From the NCBI GenBank assembly GCA_031553395.1, contig JAVBLR010000006.1, positions 310,001-374,000 on the forward strand: 64,000 nt of DNA, written 5' to 3'. Below, in pieces: positions 55,251 through 63,034 of this stretch. The notes beneath the pieces were generated by a model. It worked only from the letters and a program-made list of their open reading frames with translations. It had not been told where the DNA came from and did no database searches. The stretch comes from WRGA01 sp031553395. Lineage in GTDB: Bacteria > Bacteroidota > Bacteroidia > Bacteroidales > WRGA01. Each line of letters begins with the position of its first letter. Within the stretch, counting starts at the first letter, position 1. Made by a program: the position numbers and the translations under genes.

Positions 55251-55412
55251 AATACAAAAAGTTTAAATTAATAAAAGATTGTTTGTACTTGTACTATCAA
55301 AAGTTGTCAATCGAGTTATACAAGATGGGAACAAAAATAATAAGAAAATAATATAAATGAATAGAATCCCATTCAAAAAAACAGGAAATCTGTATTCTTT
55401 TTTAAAAATGTA

Positions 55413-55497
55413 TTTTACCGCAAAGTGTACGAGCTTTTCGCAAAGATCAGCAGAACCCTTGCGTTCCTTGCGAAAACCTTGCGCTCCTTGCGGTAAT
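55413..55497. repeat. Intergenic inverted repeat built from GCAAAG/CCTTGCG words
   Basis: TACCGCAAAG on the left pairs with CCTTGCGGTA on the right, and TTTTCGCAAAG with CCTTGCGAAAA inside. CCTTGCG occurs four times in 40 bases. It lies in the 324-base spacer 55251 to 55574 together with a terminator. Confidence 0.7.
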
Positions 55498-55509
55498 TAT
55501 CTTTAAATT

Positions 55510-55549
55510 AAAAAAGAAAAATCGCCTCCCTTTGCAAGGAGACGATCTT
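55510..55549 (-). terminator. Terminator of the 720-residue secreted-protein gene
   Basis: Read on the minus strand, ATCGTCTCC and GGAGGCGAT form a hairpin with one mismatch, followed by a T-rich run. It lies about 25 bases after the stop at 55575. Confidence 0.75.
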
Positions 55550-55574
55550 TCACAACATGAAAAACTAAATTTTC

Positions 55575-57737
55575 TTATTTTACAAATTTAGAAACAGAGA
55601 TAGAACCGTCTGCATACGTAGTTTTAACGATTACAACGCCTTTTGCAGCAGCATTGGTTTCGATTCCTGTTAATGTATAATATTTAATAGAAGCGATTTC
55701 CTGAGAAGCCGAAATGCCTGAAATACCAGTTGTTGAGAACAAATACGATTTATCTTCAACTAACATAACAGGTGCATTGCCTTCTTTATTAGCTATCACA
55801 GTATAAGTAAATGAATCCCCATTTGCTCCATAAACAAGCGCATACGTATCAACAGTACCTGTTAGTTCTAATTCTCCACCCATAGTAGATTTAAGCTCAT
55901 TTTCCCATTTTACAGTTATTGCAGATGTTGTATTAAATTTTACATTATAATTATCTGCATAAGGAGTACTCCAAGATATTCTAACATAATTTCCATCTAC
56001 ATCAGCTTCTTCAACTTCAGCTACCTCTACTTTTTTGAAATTGGCAGAAACATTTTTGTCTCCATCCATTGTTAATGTTGTTGTTGCACTACCAGTAGCA
56101 TCACCAGTCCAAACATCAAATTCATATCCGAAAGCAGGAGTTGCAGTTAAAGAAACTTCTGTTCCTTTCAAATAAGTATTGTCAGCAGATGTAGGATCTA
56201 TGGAAATTGTACCGTTTTCAGGAGTTGTAACAGTCAATGTATATGATGGAGTTGAAGGAGTTGCTACATATTTTGCAGCATTAACTGTAATAGTTATAGC
56301 ATCTGCCGTTAAATATCCACTCCAAGCATCAGCAGCTACTCCTAAATGTATTTGTTTATATTGTGTAGGGGCAGTCATTCCAGATAGAGTTGTACCTACA
56401 GGTATTTCCATATAACTAGTCTCTGAAAATCCTTTAGCTTCGGCCAAACTTATAGCCTCTTCTCCTGAAACTACAGTATTCCATGCAGATAAAGTAGCAA
56501 GTTTTTTTGCAGATGTAGCTCCGGAAGAAAGTTGTACTTCGTCATTATTATCTCCAGTATAAGTAACTCCTGCAAACACCGGATGAGTTTTATCAGAAAC
56601 TACAATATATTCAGTATCCCTGTCATTACCTGTTGTACCCCAATTCCAAGCTGAAGATTTTAACTGATGTGCTCCTTTTAAGTTAACAAATGGTTTTGTT
56701 AAACTTTTTGCTTTCAATTCTAAAGAACCAGCAGCCCCAGAAGCAGGAATAGCACTTAATACTATAACATCGTAATATGAATAATTGATTCCTGTAGCAG
56801 TTGCATCGATTAAATTAACATCAAAATCAGTCGCAAAAGCATCTATAAATTGTTGGTCTCTCTCATCTGAAATTGTACCATCGGCCTTAATAGATGTTAC
56901 ATAAGCCATTTTTATCTTATCTGTAACTTTAGCTGTAATTGCTCCTGTTAAAGATTCTGTAGTTAAAATACCATCAGTAGCAGTTACTGAATAACCATAA
57001 GTTCCTTCTGTAGTTGGTGCTCCTGCAATTGTTAATGTTTTAACATCATTATCAGGAGTAACGGTTATTCCATCCGGCTTTGTATTTTCATTTGCAGTTC
57101 CTGTCCATTTAATTACTGCAGAAGTTGCGGTTCCACCCCATTTGTAAACAATGTTAGAAATTGGCTGATTTACATATATTGTTTGAATAGATTTACCTGA
57201 AGATTGTGATATTATAGGTTCAGTACTAACAGGCTTATCAACAATAGCTACAAGAGCCCAACGAAAACGCTCTCTATCCGCATAATTATTTTTCTTAATG
57301 ACTGTCGTTGAATTTAGTTCAAGACAACCTGTTCCATCTGGAACACCAGCATCTGTACCAATAGCGTATCCTTTTTGACCACCTTGATCTTTCTTGTAGA
57401 CTACATATAGTGCTGTAGATGTATTAGATGTCGTAGTTCCAACTGTTAAATATTTTCCTGTTGCAACATTTTTAATTCTCATTAGATTAGCATTCTCGCC
57501 TTCCTCTGGGCCAGAAAGTTCCCACAATACCGTTTCATCTGTTGTGTTGAAAGTCGTAGTTGGAGTAAGCGCTCCACTATTATCTTTCATGTAATATGCT
57601 ACACCTGTTCCAGTTCCTCCTGGCTTGCCAACTGAAAATATTTGATAATATTTTGTATTGTCAATTGTAACTTGCCCAAAGACATTCAAACTCGTGACCG
57701 CAAACACCGCCATTAAAAATACCGTAAATTTTTTCAT
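55575..57737 (-). CDS. Secreted multidomain protein: ricin-like, Ig-like, ThuA-like and InlB-type repeat domains
   Basis: The 720-residue protein has a signal peptide to about residue 21 (SLNVFG). A beta-trefoil/ricin-like region covers about 25 to 165 (MRIKNVATGKYLTVG; ERFRWALVAI), and an Ig-like region about 170 to 270 (GITVTPDNDVKTLTIAGAPT). A ThuA-like Rossmann domain follows at about 275 to 492 (KMAYVTSIKADG; YYDVIVLSAIPAS; KPFVNLKGAHQL; DKTHPVFAGVTYTG), then a divergent InlB B-type repeat (PENGTISIDPTSADNTYLKG; GDKNVSANFKK) near 500 to 570, one more beta-domain, and the short C-terminal tail (YYTLTGIETNAAAKGVVIVK). The layout suggests a non-catalytic secreted glycan-binding protein. Copy 3 of the 39-bp pectin-locus motif lies upstream. 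Function is unassigned. Confidence 0.8.
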   Translation of the reverse strand: MKKFTVFLMAVFAVTSLNVFGQVTIDNTKYYQIFSVGKPGGTGTGVAYYMKDNSGALTPTTTFNTTDETVLWELSGPEEGENANLMRIKNVATGKYLTVGTTTSNTSTALYVVYKKDQGGQKGYAIGTDAGVPDGTGCLELNSTTVIKKNNYADRERFRWALVAIVDKPVSTEPIISQSSGKSIQTIYVNQPISNIVYKWGGTATSAVIKWTGTANENTKPDGITVTPDNDVKTLTIAGAPTTEGTYGYSVTATDGILTTESLTGAITAKVTDKIKMAYVTSIKADGTISDERDQQFIDAFATDFDVNLIDATATGINYSYYDVIVLSAIPASGAAGSLELKAKSLTKPFVNLKGAHQLKSSAWNWGTTGNDRDTEYIVVSDKTHPVFAGVTYTGDNNDEVQLSSGATSAKKLATLSAWNTVVSGEEAISLAEAKGFSETSYMEIPVGTTLSGMTAPTQYKQIHLGVAADAWSGYLTADAITITVNAAKYVATPSTPSYTLTVTTPENGTISIDPTSADNTYLKGTEVSLTATPAFGYEFDVWTGDATGSATTTLTMDGDKNVSANFKKVEVAEVEEADVDGNYVRISWSTPYADNYNVKFNTTSAITVKWENELKSTMGGELELTGTVDTYALVYGANGDSFTYTVIANKEGNAPVMLVEDKSYLFSTTGISGISASQEIASIKYYTLTGIETNAAAKGVVIVKTTYADGSISVSKFVK

Positions 57738-57850
57738 AATTAAAAAAGAATTAAGTTAATAAATAAGATTATTGATACTCAAAACATTTAAAGGAATGCC
57801 CAATAAAGTGTTTTTAAAGTGTATGCGAAGTTAAAACAAGAAGATTTTTT

Positions 57851-57889
57851 ATAAAATAGACTTTTATTCAAATAACGGTATTTTTGTAC
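57851..57889 (-). promoter_or_regulatory. 39-bp pectin-locus motif, copy 3 (upstream of the 720-residue secreted protein)
   Basis: On the minus strand GTACAAAAATAC (57889 to 57878), 17 bases, then TCTATTTTAT (57860 to 57851). Of its 39 bases nearly all match copy 1 at 26989. The start codon is at 57737, giving a leader of about 110 bases. Confidence 0.75.
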
Positions 57890-57914
57890 GGTCTTCGAAG
57901 GTGTACAAAAATAC
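57878..57914. promoter_or_regulatory. Perfect 12-bp dyad GTATTTTTGTAC / GTACAAAAATAC
   Basis: The GTACAAAAATAC box of motif copy 3 is repeated in the opposite orientation at 57903 to 57914, with 13 bases between the two half-sites. This gives a symmetric site, as expected for a dimeric regulator. The second box is not followed by the TCTATT element. Confidence 0.65.
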
Positions 57915-58009
57915 ATTCATTCACAAAATGCGTTAATAAAACCTTTTGGAGAGGAGTTGTCGAATTTTACAGGTGTTAAAATCACAATATACATAAGGTT
58001 ATTTCCTGT

Positions 58010-58046
58010 AAAATAAAAAAGCTGCCCGGATTTTTCCAGGCAGCTT
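58010..58046 (-). terminator. Terminator of the 275-residue secreted-protein gene
   Basis: AAGCTGCC and GGCAGCTT pair, with GGA/TCC inside and one mismatch. On the minus strand a T-rich run follows. It lies about 30 bases after the stop at 58076. Confidence 0.8.
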
Positions 58047-58075
58047 GTATTACAAAGATAAAATTGCAACTAATC

Positions 58076-58900
58076 TTATTTATTGAAAGTTTTTGCAGTA
58101 TTGCAAGAACCGTCTTCGTAAGTTGTTTTTACAATAACGAAACCTTTAGCATCAGCATTTACTTTTTTACCGGTTACATCGAAGTATTCGCTTGCAATGA
58201 TAGCTTTTGCAGAATTGTTAATGGAATTAATAGAAGTAGTTTCACCTACAACTGTAATACTTTTTAAAATAATACCGCCACTATAAGTAAATGTAGCATC
58301 TGCATTATCATTTACTACAAAATTATATGTAATCTCCTCTTTTCCATCTCCATAAGTAGCATCTGCCACAGCCCCTGCCATATTTGTAGCAGCACTAATT
58401 CCACGTGGGGTACCATTTGAGGCACTTTTTATAACAATAGTAACTTTTTGGTCTTTTTTTAAGTCTTTTATTGTAATAACTTTACTGCTACTTCCACATT
58501 GAATTCCATTATCACCAAAGTTAAAACGAATACTCAAATCTCCTTTTCCATCAGTAAAAACTCCTTTAGTATTAGGATTAGCAGAACCAGTAGCCAAACC
58601 ACCTGTTAAACCAACAGGAAATAAAATGCCTTTCGTTTCTTCTACTTCTACGCCATTTGCCACTATTGTAGCAACTGATTTACCCCAATTTTTGAAACGT
58701 TTTAGTGCATTTCCATTTTCAGCATCAAATTCATGACAATACCAAGCTGGTGATTCAGAATTTGCATCTGCTGTAAAATTAGCAATAGTTGCATCACTCC
58801 ACACTGTAAAGTCCCACTTTTTTACAACACCTTCTGCTGCAGATACATTTGCACACATTGCAGCAAAAGCAAATACAAATAAGAAAGTAAATTTCTTCAT
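58076..58900 (-). CDS. Secreted beta-sandwich-like protein with short C-terminal tail (unknown function)
   Basis: From the ATG at 58900 (MKKFTFLFVF) the protein has 274 residues; the frame extends to 58939, but that would add a second hydrophobic leader. A signal peptide runs to about residue 21 (CANVSAAEG). The body starts with VVKKWDFTVWSDATIANFTA and continues as beta-rich sequence (DLSIRFNFGDNGIQCGSSSK; KVTIVIKSASNGTPRG), a pattern seen in carbohydrate-binding-like domains attached to pectate lyases. It ends in the tail EYFDVTGKKVNADAKGFVIV, a TYEDGS turn and FNK, shared with the two neighbouring secreted proteins. Carbohydrate binding is inference. A -7 box lies upstream at 58981, so it is probably a separate transcription unit. 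Confidence 0.78.
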   Translation of the reverse strand: MKKFTFLFVFAFAAMCANVSAAEGVVKKWDFTVWSDATIANFTADANSESPAWYCHEFDAENGNALKRFKNWGKSVATIVANGVEVEETKGILFPVGLTGGLATGSANPNTKGVFTDGKGDLSIRFNFGDNGIQCGSSSKVITIKDLKKDQKVTIVIKSASNGTPRGISAATNMAGAVADATYGDGKEEITYNFVVNDNADATFTYSGGIILKSITVVGETTSINSINNSAKAIIASEYFDVTGKKVNADAKGFVIVKTTYEDGSCNTAKTFNK

Positions 58901-58980
58901 AATCAATAAAATTAAAAAATTAATAATATAAAATAACAATAATTACTTTACACCAACAAGTGTATTTCGGCATTGCAGTG

Positions 58981-58988
58981 CAAATATA
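58981..58988 (-). promoter_or_regulatory. -7 promoter box of the 274-residue secreted-protein gene
   Basis: On the minus strand TATATTTG matches TAnnTTTG, about 80 bases before the ATG at 58900. Confidence 0.55.
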
Positions 58989-59155
58989 ATCTAAAAATCT
59001 CTTGGTATGATGTATAAATTTACAAAAAAAGGTGGATTTTTTGACAAAATTCAAAAAAATATCTACCTTTTATTGAGCCTTTTGTAATTTTTTTAAAAAT
59101 GAAAAGCGCAGAGTAAAAAGAAATCCTGAGCTTTTATATTTCTTTCTTAACCGTA

Positions 59156-60298
59156 TTAATTCCCTGTCAACTTATACACTTCGCTGCCACCAAGCAAGAA
59201 GCAACCTAACCCGAAATCTTCAAAATCGGGAACTTTATCATAGGACAACGGTTGTCCGTCTTTGGGTTCTTTGCCTGTACTTTGTACCCAACCCAAAAAT
59301 CCGTTGGGATGAAGCGCATCTTTTACCATTGCATTCCAGGCTTTTATTACAACAGGCAGATATTCGTTCCTGTCTAAAATACCCTGATTGATGCCCCAAG
59401 CCATTCCATAAACAAAAAGAGATGTTCCGGTTGTTTCCTTTCCGCCGAAATTGGTAGGATCAAGCAAACTCACATTCCAGAAACCATCTTCGCGCTGACA
59501 AGCTTTAAGTGCTTTCGACATTGCCAAGAAATCAGCTAAATATTCAGCACGATGCGATTCATTTGTAGGAATTTCATTTACTATACGCACATAGGTTGCA
59601 TAAACCCATCCATTTCCGCGCGACCAATAACAATTTTTGCCATTCGGTTCTTTATATGGAGGATCAAAATCAGCATCACGCCACCAAAGCCCTTCTTTCG
59701 GATTATACAAACCATTATCTCCATGTTTATTTTTGGTATAAGCATACATTTGGTACATCTTTTCATAATAACGGCTATCATTAAACTGATGTCCCAATTT
59801 AGCCATAACAGGCATACCCATCTGAATAGCATCTATCCAAGACCAATCGTCATTTTGAGGTGTATTTAACAACATATCCATACAGATAAGTGTATTTTTC
59901 AACTTTTCGGGTTTCGGTTCCAATTGATATAAATCGATATATATCTGTGCAGCACAATAGTTGTCGGCATTGCGGGTTGTATTACCACGATGGAAACCCC
60001 ATTTGTGGTATTCTGCCCAATCATACGCATATTTATAATAACTTTCCAACGGATAAATCTGATGTAAAGCCATTAACCCTTCGTAATACACACCTCTTGT
60101 CCAAATATGACTCGGACGTTTTGTACCTCTTACAAACGAAGAATCTTTATAATCGGCATATTTTTTCATAAAATACTCATTGGCTTTTGTCATAGCTTTT
60201 AGTGTTTCTTTCCTGTCGGGAATATTTTGTGCCATAACAGAGAAAGCCAATACAGAAACCAATACTAAACACGTCGATAAGATCAATTTTTTCATCAT
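59156..60298 (-). CDS. GH105 unsaturated rhamnogalacturonyl hydrolase
   Basis: The 380-residue protein has a signal peptide to about residue 23 (FSVMAQN) and a full-length GH105 (alpha/alpha)6 domain: HIWTRGVYYEGLMALHQIYP, catalytic Asp156 in WSWIDAIQMGMPVMAKLG, CYWSRGNGWVYATYVRIV and DFEDFGLGCFLLGGSEVYKL. It is a paralogue of the plus-strand enzyme at 50770 with nearly the same motif spacing but without the T9SS tail, so it is likely periplasmic. It removes the unsaturated galacturonic acid left at the non-reducing end by rhamnogalacturonan lyase. The PL11 gene lies just upstream on the same strand, separated by an inverted repeat. Confidence 0.93.
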   Translation of the reverse strand: MMKKLILSTCLVLVSVLAFSVMAQNIPDRKETLKAMTKANEYFMKKYADYKDSSFVRGTKRPSHIWTRGVYYEGLMALHQIYPLESYYKYAYDWAEYHKWGFHRGNTTRNADNYCAAQIYIDLYQLEPKPEKLKNTLICMDMLLNTPQNDDWSWIDAIQMGMPVMAKLGHQFNDSRYYEKMYQMYAYTKNKHGDNGLYNPKEGLWWRDADFDPPYKEPNGKNCYWSRGNGWVYATYVRIVNEIPTNESHRAEYLADFLAMSKALKACQREDGFWNVSLLDPTNFGGKETTGTSLFVYGMAWGINQGILDRNEYLPVVIKAWNAMVKDALHPNGFLGWVQSTGKEPKDGQPLSYDKVPDFEDFGLGCFLLGGSEVYKLTGN

Positions 60299-60304
60299 AA
60301 TTTT

Positions 60305-60405
60305 TTTACAGGTTACGAATTACAAGTTACGGGTTACAAGATAGGGTACTTTAATAAAGGTGTAATTACCCTACCTTGTAACCCGTAACTCGTATCTTGC
60401 AACTA
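60305..60405. repeat. Intergenic inverted repeat built from GTTACGGGTTACAAG words
   Basis: GTTACGGGTTACAAG plus TAGGGTA on the left pairs with TACCCTA plus CTTGTAACCCGTAAC on the right, a stem of more than 20 bp with one or two mismatches. The words TTACAAG and GTTACG recur in each arm. It fills the gap between the PL11 stop and the GH105 start, so it could separate or couple their expression. Confidence 0.75.
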
Positions 60406-62604
60406 TTATTTAAACAATTTAAACGTTTTTACTCCTGAATCGGAAGTTACTTTTACAATAAAGATTTGAGATTGAAGCTGAGGCAAAGCAACTTCAACTA
60501 CCTTGTTGTTCAAGTTACGTGCGCTATGCAACAATGTACCTTCAAGTGAATAAACCTGAACAAATTTAACTTCACTATCCGAATATATCCTCAACATATT
60601 ATTCTGATCAATATATGTTCTCAAATCGGAGTTATCTTTATATACATCATTTATTCCGGTAGCATCCTGAGGTGTATACATATCCGGCCAAGGAATATTT
60701 GCGACACCGGCATTCAAATAATATCCCAAATGCGGTGGCTGATTATACGCGACATTTTGCCATGCAATACCCAAACGATATACAGGATCGTGCATCAATG
60801 TATATACGCGGTATGTAGAAGCTGTAGTGGTTGTAAAAATATGAAGTGTAGTAGAATCCTTGGTATCCCACAAAATTACCTCTTCACGCCAATCGCCAAA
60901 AATATCGGCACTTAAGTTTGGAGTAGATTTGGTACTATTACAACTACCCACTCCGGAAAAAGTAATAGAAGTATCAATCTTTTTAGTACTCCAGTTCCAC
61001 TTGGTTATTTTAGTACCATCTAATAATTCATCGTATAAATCGCCATCCCAATACACCCGGAAGTTAACAGCAGGCCGCGTAGTTGATATTGTTGCTCCCT
61101 TACAGGAAAAAATCCCGATAGAATTACCGGAAGCGTCTTTATTCGTACTCCACATTTCATAACCGGGAGTAGGATCGATATCTGCAGCACAACCACGGCC
61201 ATTATCTCCACTGGTTGGTCCGCCCCAAATAATTTCTCCTGTTTTTGCATCATGCAGTTCGTACCCATATTTTGCATAAGCAGAAGCATCTTCATGTACT
61301 TCCCACACCTGATAACTACCGGGACGATCGGGATCCATCATACCTACATGCATAGCATCTCCATGTCCTAATTTGGTGCTATATAATAAACTTCCATCAT
61401 GATCGATTACACATGAACCATAAATGATTTCATCGGAACCATCAGCATCGACATCAGCAACCGACAAATTATGGTTTCCTTGTCCATAAGCTCCACTACC
61501 AGATGTTGGAGAATCATGAAACCAACGTTCTACCAATTTACCATTTACAAAATCGTAAGCCGCCAACGTAGTTCGTGTATAATACCCACGACACATTACC
61601 GCACTCGGATGCTCTCCATCCAAATAAGCAACACATGCTAAAAAACGATCTACACGATTACCATAACTATCACCCCATGAAGAAACTGTTCCTCTGCCCG
61701 GTTTATATGCAACAGTATTGATTTCAGCTCCGGTTTCTCCATTAAAAATAGTCAAATATTCGGGGCCGTTCAATATATATCCGTTGCTTGAATTCATTGT
61801 TGTGGTTCTCCAATCTTTATTCGGATCATCACTTCCCATAATTACTTTCTTATTTTGGCCATCAATAGTTCCGGGAGCAGTTTTGCAAACCATTTCAGCC
61901 TTTCCGTCTCCATCAAAATCATAGACCAAAAATTGAGTATAATGCGCTCCGGCACGGATATTTGGTCCTAAGTCAATTCTCCACAATTGAGTTCCATCTA
62001 ATTTATACGCATCGATATAAACATTGCCAGTCATTCCGGAAAATGAATTATCATATGAATTAGTAGGATCCCACTTAACAATGATTTCATATTCTCCGTC
62101 ACCATCCACATCGCCCACACTGCAATCATTTGGCACGTATGTATAAGCTTGCCCATTGGGATATGATATTTTTTGAGGACTACTGGAGGATCTATTATCG
62201 AAATAACTTGGAGGAGTAACACCACCTGCCGGCCTGTTTAGTTTTATAGCCAAATTGGGTTGAGATTGTTGCGCCCAAGGAGTAACTTCTTTCGAGCCTA
62301 TTTCTTCTTCCACTCCGTTAATTACGGCTTTTACCACATATTTATCGGTAGCTTTCCCTGTCGTATCGATAAAGTTAGAAGCTTGAGTTGACGTAACTGT
62401 TTTTATTAATTCGCCATTCCTATATACATTATAAGATGCGTCTTTTTCCGTACCCAGCACACGCCAACCAATAAAATTGGTGGCAGGAAGCCTCACTGCT
62501 ATCAATCCCCTGTCTAATGCTTCCATTTGTCTTTTGGCTGCATTCAAGGGAATTATTCCTAAAAGGATAAAAATTAAAATTGAGTAAAAAACTGTATTTT
62601 TCAT
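60406..62604 (-). CDS. PL11 rhamnogalacturonan lyase with T9SS-type tail
   Basis: PL11 enzymes cleave the rhamnose-galacturonate backbone of rhamnogalacturonan I by beta-elimination. From the ATG at 62604 (MKNTVFYSILI) the protein has about 732 residues with a signal peptide to about residue 21. An N-terminal FN3-like domain follows (LDRGLIAVRLPATNFIGWRVLG; NVYRNGELIKT), then an eight-bladed propeller with calcium-binding repeats such as DVDGDGEYEIIVKWDP, DFDGDGKAEMVCKTAPGT and DVDADGSDEIIYGS, and FGDWREEVILWDTKDST. The last 80 residues form a T9SS-type domain (FVQVYSLEGTLLHSA; FIVKVTSDSGVKTFKLF). The frame extends to 62688 without a plausible signal peptide there. Likely surface-displayed; its products feed GH105. 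Confidence 0.93.
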   Translation of the reverse strand: MKNTVFYSILIFILLGIIPLNAAKRQMEALDRGLIAVRLPATNFIGWRVLGTEKDASYNVYRNGELIKTVTSTQASNFIDTTGKATDKYVVKAVINGVEEEIGSKEVTPWAQQSQPNLAIKLNRPAGGVTPPSYFDNRSSSSPQKISYPNGQAYTYVPNDCSVGDVDGDGEYEIIVKWDPTNSYDNSFSGMTGNVYIDAYKLDGTQLWRIDLGPNIRAGAHYTQFLVYDFDGDGKAEMVCKTAPGTIDGQNKKVIMGSDDPNKDWRTTTMNSSNGYILNGPEYLTIFNGETGAEINTVAYKPGRGTVSSWGDSYGNRVDRFLACVAYLDGEHPSAVMCRGYYTRTTLAAYDFVNGKLVERWFHDSPTSGSGAYGQGNHNLSVADVDADGSDEIIYGSCVIDHDGSLLYSTKLGHGDAMHVGMMDPDRPGSYQVWEVHEDASAYAKYGYELHDAKTGEIIWGGPTSGDNGRGCAADIDPTPGYEMWSTNKDASGNSIGIFSCKGATISTTRPAVNFRVYWDGDLYDELLDGTKITKWNWSTKKIDTSITFSGVGSCNSTKSTPNLSADIFGDWREEVILWDTKDSTTLHIFTTTTASTYRVYTLMHDPVYRLGIAWQNVAYNQPPHLGYYLNAGVANIPWPDMYTPQDATGINDVYKDNSDLRTYIDQNNMLRIYSDSEVKFVQVYSLEGTLLHSARNLNNKVVEVALPQLQSQIFIVKVTSDSGVKTFKLFK

Positions 62605-62734
62605 ATCATATAAAATGTAAATTAATTTACTGATTAATAACTTATTTGTTATTTGTTGCAAATGAATAACTGATGTTACGTATTTCAAAAATATTATCTG
62701 TAAAATGTCTTAGTCAAATAAATTTAACATTGGA

Positions 62735-62935
62735 GTTTTTTTCTTTTACTTTTGCCTTGACGCAAAAGTAACAAAAAGTCAAGGCTGAGCTCCTCGGCGA
62801 CCCAACTGTGGTTTGCAGGCGGAACAAAACAAAACTCGCTTCGCTCAAACAGAGTTTTGTTTTTCGCCTGCTTCACCACGTTGGGTATCCCGCCTGCGAA
62901 GCAAAGGCCGAAGACGGGCATTTCATCAAAAGCTT
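62735..62935. repeat. Dispersed-type palindromic intergenic element
   Basis: It contains ACTTTTGC-CTTGAC-GCAAAAGT near 62748 to 62770 and a longer inverted repeat GCAGGCG...ACAAAACAAAACTC / GAGTTTTGTTTT...CGCCTGC between about 62815 and 62870. GC content is above its surroundings. The first hairpin is of a type that recurs in intergenic DNA of Bacteroidota. It fills most of the 430-base gap between the two PL11 genes; small frames here are not credible genes. Tandem AACTAAC words follow at 63003 to 63027. Confidence 0.7.
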
Positions 62936-63034
62936 TTATTCATTTAAAAATATTTGCAGATTATCATTCTATGTTTTCAAGTGCGTAACATCAGTGAATA
63001 ACCAATAACTAACAACTAACAACAAATAACCAAA

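Noticed and set aside
55270..55290. Fourth copy of the GTACAAAAATAC box upstream of the 325-residue protein
   Set aside because: GTACAAACAATC differs in several positions, lacks the TCTATT partner and lies only about 25 bases before the start codon.
62724..63008. Small frames on both strands between the PL11 genes
   Set aside because: They lie inside a palindromic intergenic element and mirror each other.
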